A stretch of 64,000 nucleotides of DNA from Pandoraea sp. PE-S2T-3 (GTDB lineage: Bacteria > Pseudomonadota > Gammaproteobacteria > Burkholderiales > Burkholderiaceae), in NCBI RefSeq assembly GCF_002179965.1, contig NZ_NGUQ01000018.1, positions 1 to 64,000 of the forward strand, in the 5' to 3' direction. Position 1 is the first letter of the stretch. Each line of letters opens with the position of its first letter. Below are positions 61,124 to 64,000 of the stretch, piece by piece. Made by a program: the position numbers and the translations under genes. Below the pieces are notes generated by a model. That model was not told the DNA's origin. It saw only the letters and a program-made list of their open reading frames with translations, and did not search any database.

Positions 61124-61745
61124 GAAATCTTCGTTGCCTTACGCCTCGCGCTTCCATCTTCGCCGGCGCGTTGAGCTTCTCAAGGCAGCCCCTAGTGTTC
61201 GACCTACCTCACGCCTTGGTGGTCAGTACGCCCGTCAGCATGAGCGACAACAACTACATCACCGACGCTCATCATCCATGACAGGGTGACCGTCACTGCC
61301 CGACGGCATTGCGCGCAGCGGTTACATCCTTGCTTGAATAGTGTACGTCTTGAGGGGCTAGGAGTCCGTGCGCGCTCACCAATTGGGCTAGGGTCTCTCG
61401 GGCCGGGAAGTGCATCTCTCTCGAAAGCAATGTGGTTTCATCGCACTTGAGAAGTTTCAAAAGCTATGAAACTCCGTGATACCTGGAGGTCTTGGCGAAA
61501 ATGACTAGGTATCCCGGACCCCACGACGTCCTCCGTTTGGAGACGCTGGCTAGCCCGGTACGGTTCTATACGATTCGCGCGGATGGGCACCTGAGCTTAT
61601 CGCTGCTGAAAGGCTCGGAACTTCAGATGCCACAGAACCACTCAAGAATTGCCGCGCTACGCCCTTCAAGTCCCCGATGTTCGCCATGGGTTAAGTTTGT
61701 TGTTGTACGACCTGCAAAGTTAACACCTTATCGCGGCGTCGGTTG
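61124..61745. other. Intergenic region of the island
   Basis: No gene is supported. A plus-strand frame starting at 61492 runs on to 61857 through an inverted repeat and has no recognisable content. The sequence may be remnant mobile-element DNA between the defence operon and the recombinase unit. Confidence 0.4.
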
Positions 61746-61749
61746 TCAC

Positions 61750-61818
61750 CGTAAGCGGCAAAAATGTGCCTCTTACGATAGATTTTTCCAGTTAAGAGGC
61801 ACATTTTTTCCGCTTACG
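61750..61818. repeat. Long inverted repeat with 26-bp arms
   Basis: Arms at 61750-61775 and 61793-61818 are reverse complements at 25 of 26 positions (one C/A difference), separated by 17 bases. The ends read CGTAAGCGG and CCGCTTACG; the inner parts read ATGTGCCTCTTA and its complement. There is no U-run after it on either strand, so it is unlikely to be a terminator. A recombination site, transposon end pair or miniature element are the main options. Confidence 0.75.
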
Positions 61819-61859
61819 CCGAAGCCCAACGAACATCGAGGGAGGCAGGTCTCCTGAAA

Positions 61860-62004
61860 CATTAATTAAAGTAAATTCTCACATAATATTAAAATTAAAA
61901 TTTAACAAAACAACGCGAATTTAAAATATCCGAATAACATGAAAATCGCACTTTCATCAGACGGCGCATACCATCAAATCATTGATTATTAAATGAATTT
62001 ATTC
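61860..62004. other. Very AT-rich region before the recombinase operon
   Basis: The base composition drops sharply, with runs of A and T and almost no GC, unlike any other part of the window. No gene; probably the upstream control region of the recombinase unit or an attachment-site neighbourhood. Confidence 0.5.
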
Positions 62005-62032
62005 TTGACTTGATTTTTTTAAATAATAAAAT
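62005..62032 (+). promoter_or_regulatory. Sigma70-type promoter of the recombinase operon
   Basis: TTGACT at 62005-62010 and TAAAAT at 62027-62032, spaced by 16 bases in an AT-rich context, about 60 bases before a mini-ORF with a perfect ribosome site. Transcription would start near 62040. Confidence 0.6.
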
Positions 62033-62090
62033 TGAATCTGAATTTATCTTGATAATTTCTATGTCATCAATGTCGCGACAAGGAGGTGCC

Positions 62091-62129
62091 ATGAAAATCG
62101 CCGGAACTGACCGACCGAACAGAACGTGA
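62091..62129 (+). CDS. 12-residue leader peptide, translationally coupled
   Basis: A tiny ORF, MKIAGTDRPNRT, with AGGAGG at 62081-62086 four bases before the ATG. Its TGA stop (62127-62129) overlaps the GTG start of the next ORF as GTGA. The excellent ribosome site compared with none for the next gene suggests that its translation loads ribosomes for the downstream genes. Confidence 0.55.
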   Translation: MKIAGTDRPNRT

Positions 62130-62437
62130 GAACGCATAGGTATGTTATGCGGACGGGAGCCTCCCACGTCATTGACGCTCGCCAGAAGCCACCCAGTTGT
62201 GCTGGGGCAATCAGTACGCGTGACAAGAGTTCGCCCTCGGATGAGCTGCTCGAGCTGCGTTTTCTGCTGTCGGACACCTTGACGTTGCGCTGCGAGTGTT
62301 ACTTGCACACTGATCGCTGGTCGCTTTTGGAAACAAGCCCGCAATTTCGATATTTTGCAAGACGAGTAATCGAGCGAATTGCCGCTGAGCGCAGCCAAGA
62401 ATCAGGAGGCCATTATGGAAAATCAGAAGGAATCTGA
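62126..62437 (+). CDS. 103-residue hypothetical protein of the recombinase operon
   Basis: Starts at a GTG overlapping the leader peptide stop and ends 23 bases inside the serine recombinase gene, so it is coupled on both sides. The N-terminal part is basic; the C-terminal part (ELRFLLSDTLTLRCECYL, then SPQFRYFARRVIERIAAERS) looks folded. No family recognised. Its position before a serine integrase would suit a regulatory or directionality factor, but there is no motif to support it. Confidence 0.55.
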   Translation: MRTHRYVMRTGASHVIDARQKPPSCAGAISTRDKSSPSDELLELRFLLSDTLTLRCECYLHTDRWSLLETSPQFRYFARRVIERIAAERSQESGGHYGKSEGI

Positions 62438-64000
62438 CGTTGCAATCTTTGTCTTCTTGTATGCGCGAGTTTCCACCGAACGACAAGCGGTAAAGGACTT
62501 ATCTATTCCAGACCAGCTCAATAGGATGCGGATGTATTGCGAGTCTCGCAATTTCGTTGTTTTAGATGAGTACGTTGATGAAGGTCGAACTGCAACCGAC
62601 GATAACCGTCCAGCATTTCAGGCGATGATTGATAGTGTAATGAACAATGATAAAAAAATTCATGCGATAGTTGTTCATTCGTTCTCAAGAGCGTTTAGAA
62701 ATGTAACCGATTTGGCGCTATACCTGCGAAGTCTTAGCCAAGCCGGAACTAGACTCATTTCTGTCACTCAAGATGTGGATGACAGTCCGATTGGCCGTTT
62801 CGTCACTCTGTTCTATGGTTTGGTTGATGAAATGAATTCGGCTGAGAATTCAAAGCACGTAAAACGTGCTCTCAAGGAAAATGCGCGACGGGGGTTTTTT
62901 AATGGCAGTCGACCACCATACGGATACAGAACGACTGAGACAAAAGTCATTGGGCGCACAGGCTATCGGAAAATTCTAGCTTTGGACGACGACGAAGCGG
63001 CGATAGTACGGGAAATTTTTGACCTCTACGAGGGCGTCGGCGTGCCTGCTCCGATGGGTATGAGGAAGATTGTTGAGTACATGAATGCGAAATGCCTGTG
63101 CCGCGGGCAACTCTGGAGGGTCCAGAAGATTCAGAAGATATTAAGCGACCCTGTCTATACGGGCGTTTTCGAGTTCGGCGCTCGATGGAAGCTTCACAAT
63201 CGAAACACAATGCCATCTGGTAGCTACGGAGTAGCCTTGGATAAGGACGATGACTCCGTTGTATCGGTTCCGGTACCAGTTATCGTCGACAAGGACAGAT
63301 TCCAGCGAGTAGAAGTCAGACGAGCAGCTCGAGCTCCACGAAATACGCCCCCATTGCACGTGGCCCCCAGAACATTGCTCACAGGACTCTGCCATTGCGG
63401 GTACTGCCAATCGTCGATGCACATCGTTACGGGAAAGAGCGGGCGCTACCGCTATCTAAAGTGCAGTAGGCGCCACACGATTTCAGGCTCAATTTGTAGG
63501 AGCCCAAATGTGCCTTATGAACGCTTTGAGAAGATGATTCTCAAAACGGTTGCGGAACACGTTCTGTCCGAACGCAAACTGAAGACGATTCTCGATGATT
63601 GCTGTACTCACGCGGACCGCTTTGCGAAACACCAGGGGACAGAGCGCCGTCAAATTACTGATGCGAGAGCAAAAGTTGAGCGAAAACTCACCAACCTTTA
63701 CAGGCTCGTCGAGGATGAGAAGGTGAGAATCGATGGCAGTCTGGGGAGGCGCATCCAGTCTTGGCAGGATGAGCTGAAGAACTTAACTGTGAAGCTGAAC
63801 AGCATCAGGGTCCCCGTTACTCTGTCCGCGAACATCGCTAACAGTATCGACGTCGGCACGTTCCGCGCTGCAGCAATTGCCCTTTTGGAGGACTCTAGTA
63901 GCGACGACGCAAGAGCATTTATGCACTTGGTGGTCGGGGAGATTCGAGTCTACGCGGACGAAGCCAGCGTATCAGGGCCGAACATCGGAGTTTTGGAGGC
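62415..64000 (+). CDS. Large serine recombinase (partial, runs off the window)
   Basis: Site-specific integrase of the large serine recombinase family; 528 residues are inside the window and the frame is still open at 64000. AGGAGG precedes the ATG. The resolvase domain begins FLYARVSTERQ with the catalytic Ser at about 20, then IVVHSFSRAFRNVTDLALYL and QDVDDSPIGRF. The recombinase domain follows (NGSRPPYGYR, then LSDPVYTGVF), then a zinc ribbon (LCHCGYCQSSMH, then CSRRH and CRSP) and a coiled-coil region. It would integrate or excise the island that carries the defence genes. Confidence 0.93.
   Translation, partial: MENQKESDVAIFVFLYARVSTERQAVKDLSIPDQLNRMRMYCESRNFVVLDEYVDEGRTATDDNRPAFQAMIDSVMNNDKKIHAIVVHSFSRAFRNVTDLALYLRSLSQAGTRLISVTQDVDDSPIGRFVTLFYGLVDEMNSAENSKHVKRALKENARRGFFNGSRPPYGYRTTETKVIGRTGYRKILALDDDEAAIVREIFDLYEGVGVPAPMGMRKIVEYMNAKCLCRGQLWRVQKIQKILSDPVYTGVFEFGARWKLHNRNTMPSGSYGVALDKDDDSVVSVPVPVIVDKDRFQRVEVRRAARAPRNTPPLHVAPRTLLTGLCHCGYCQSSMHIVTGKSGRYRYLKCSRRHTISGSICRSPNVPYERFEKMILKTVAEHVLSERKLKTILDDCCTHADRFAKHQGTERRQITDARAKVERKLTNLYRLVEDEKVRIDGSLGRRIQSWQDELKNLTVKLNSIRVPVTLSANIANSIDVGTFRAAAIALLEDSSSDDARAFMHLVVGEIRVYADEASVSGPNIGVLE

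Noticed and set aside
61750-61818. Interpreting the long inverted repeat as a CRISPR or a terminator
   Set aside because: There are only two arms in inverted orientation, not repeated units with spacers, and no U-run follows on either strand.
61492-61857. 121-codon plus-strand frame in the island
   Set aside because: It runs straight through both arms of the 26-bp inverted repeat and has no start signal or family resemblance.
1-64000. tRNA, rRNA or prophage structural genes
   Set aside because: I looked for tRNA-like cloverleaf arms, rRNA sequence and capsid/terminase/tail proteins and saw none; a covariance-model search would be needed to exclude tRNAs fully.

Overview
The window reads like a chromosome of a high-GC betaproteobacterium. 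Burkholderiaceae such as Pandoraea or Burkholderia is my guess from gene content and protein style; no rRNA or other marker gene is present to prove it. No tRNA, rRNA or CRISPR array was seen. Three blocks can be separated.

Block 1 (about 1-25,300, almost all on the minus strand) is a complete two-partner secretion (TPS) locus with its own cell-surface signalling and energy-transduction genes. In transcription order: a TpsB/FhaC-type outer-membrane transporter (24507-22822), a DUF2341/LamG/ExbB fusion, ExbD, TonB, a Porin_5-type barrel protein, a coiled-coil probable lipoprotein and a YbjN-fold protein, closed by a strong terminator at 16285-16330. Then come an STN-domain protein without a receptor barrel, an ECF sigma factor and a FecR-type anti-sigma factor, and finally a giant 4393-residue FhaB-like exoprotein (13498-317) with a terminator behind it. 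The arrangement recalls the PUMA3 (VreA-VreI-VreR) / PdtA-PdtB locus of Pseudomonas aeruginosa. A small secreted proline-rich protein is divergent from the transporter gene.

Block 2 (about 25,500-46,200) starts with a class A acid phosphatase, an outer-membrane barrel protein, an AraC regulator and a TIG-domain protein. A large aromatic-catabolism cluster follows. It holds a CarAa-like Rieske oxygenase, a phthalate-4,5-dioxygenase-like Rieske oxygenase, one Rieske ferredoxin, one FAD-dependent ferredoxin reductase, two LigB-type extradiol dioxygenases (one fused to a LigA-like domain), a meta-cleavage hydrolase, a 2-hydroxypentadienoate hydratase, a second alpha/beta hydrolase, an aspartate-dehydrogenase-like enzyme, a GhrA-like 2-hydroxyacid dehydrogenase, an MFS importer and a porin. 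LysR and two FCD-type GntR regulators sit among them. A repeated 12-bp operator-like palindrome (ACTGTATRCART) stands before three of the transcription units and suggests one GntR regulon. The substrate cannot be read from sequence; the enzyme set fits a bicyclic or heterocyclic aromatic, carbazole-like in logic.

Block 3 (about 46,400-64,000) is visibly lower in GC and looks acquired. It has a small gene behind a strongly structured leader, then an antiviral defence operon on the minus strand: a three-component ABC system (nuclease-like effector, middle component, DUF3732 ATPase) followed by DruH and DruE of a type III Druantia system. About 1.4 kb without convincing genes follows, containing a striking 26-bp inverted repeat. 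The window ends in an AT-rich promoter driving a coupled mini-ORF, a 103-residue protein and a large serine recombinase that runs off the end. That recombinase is the likely mobility enzyme of the island.
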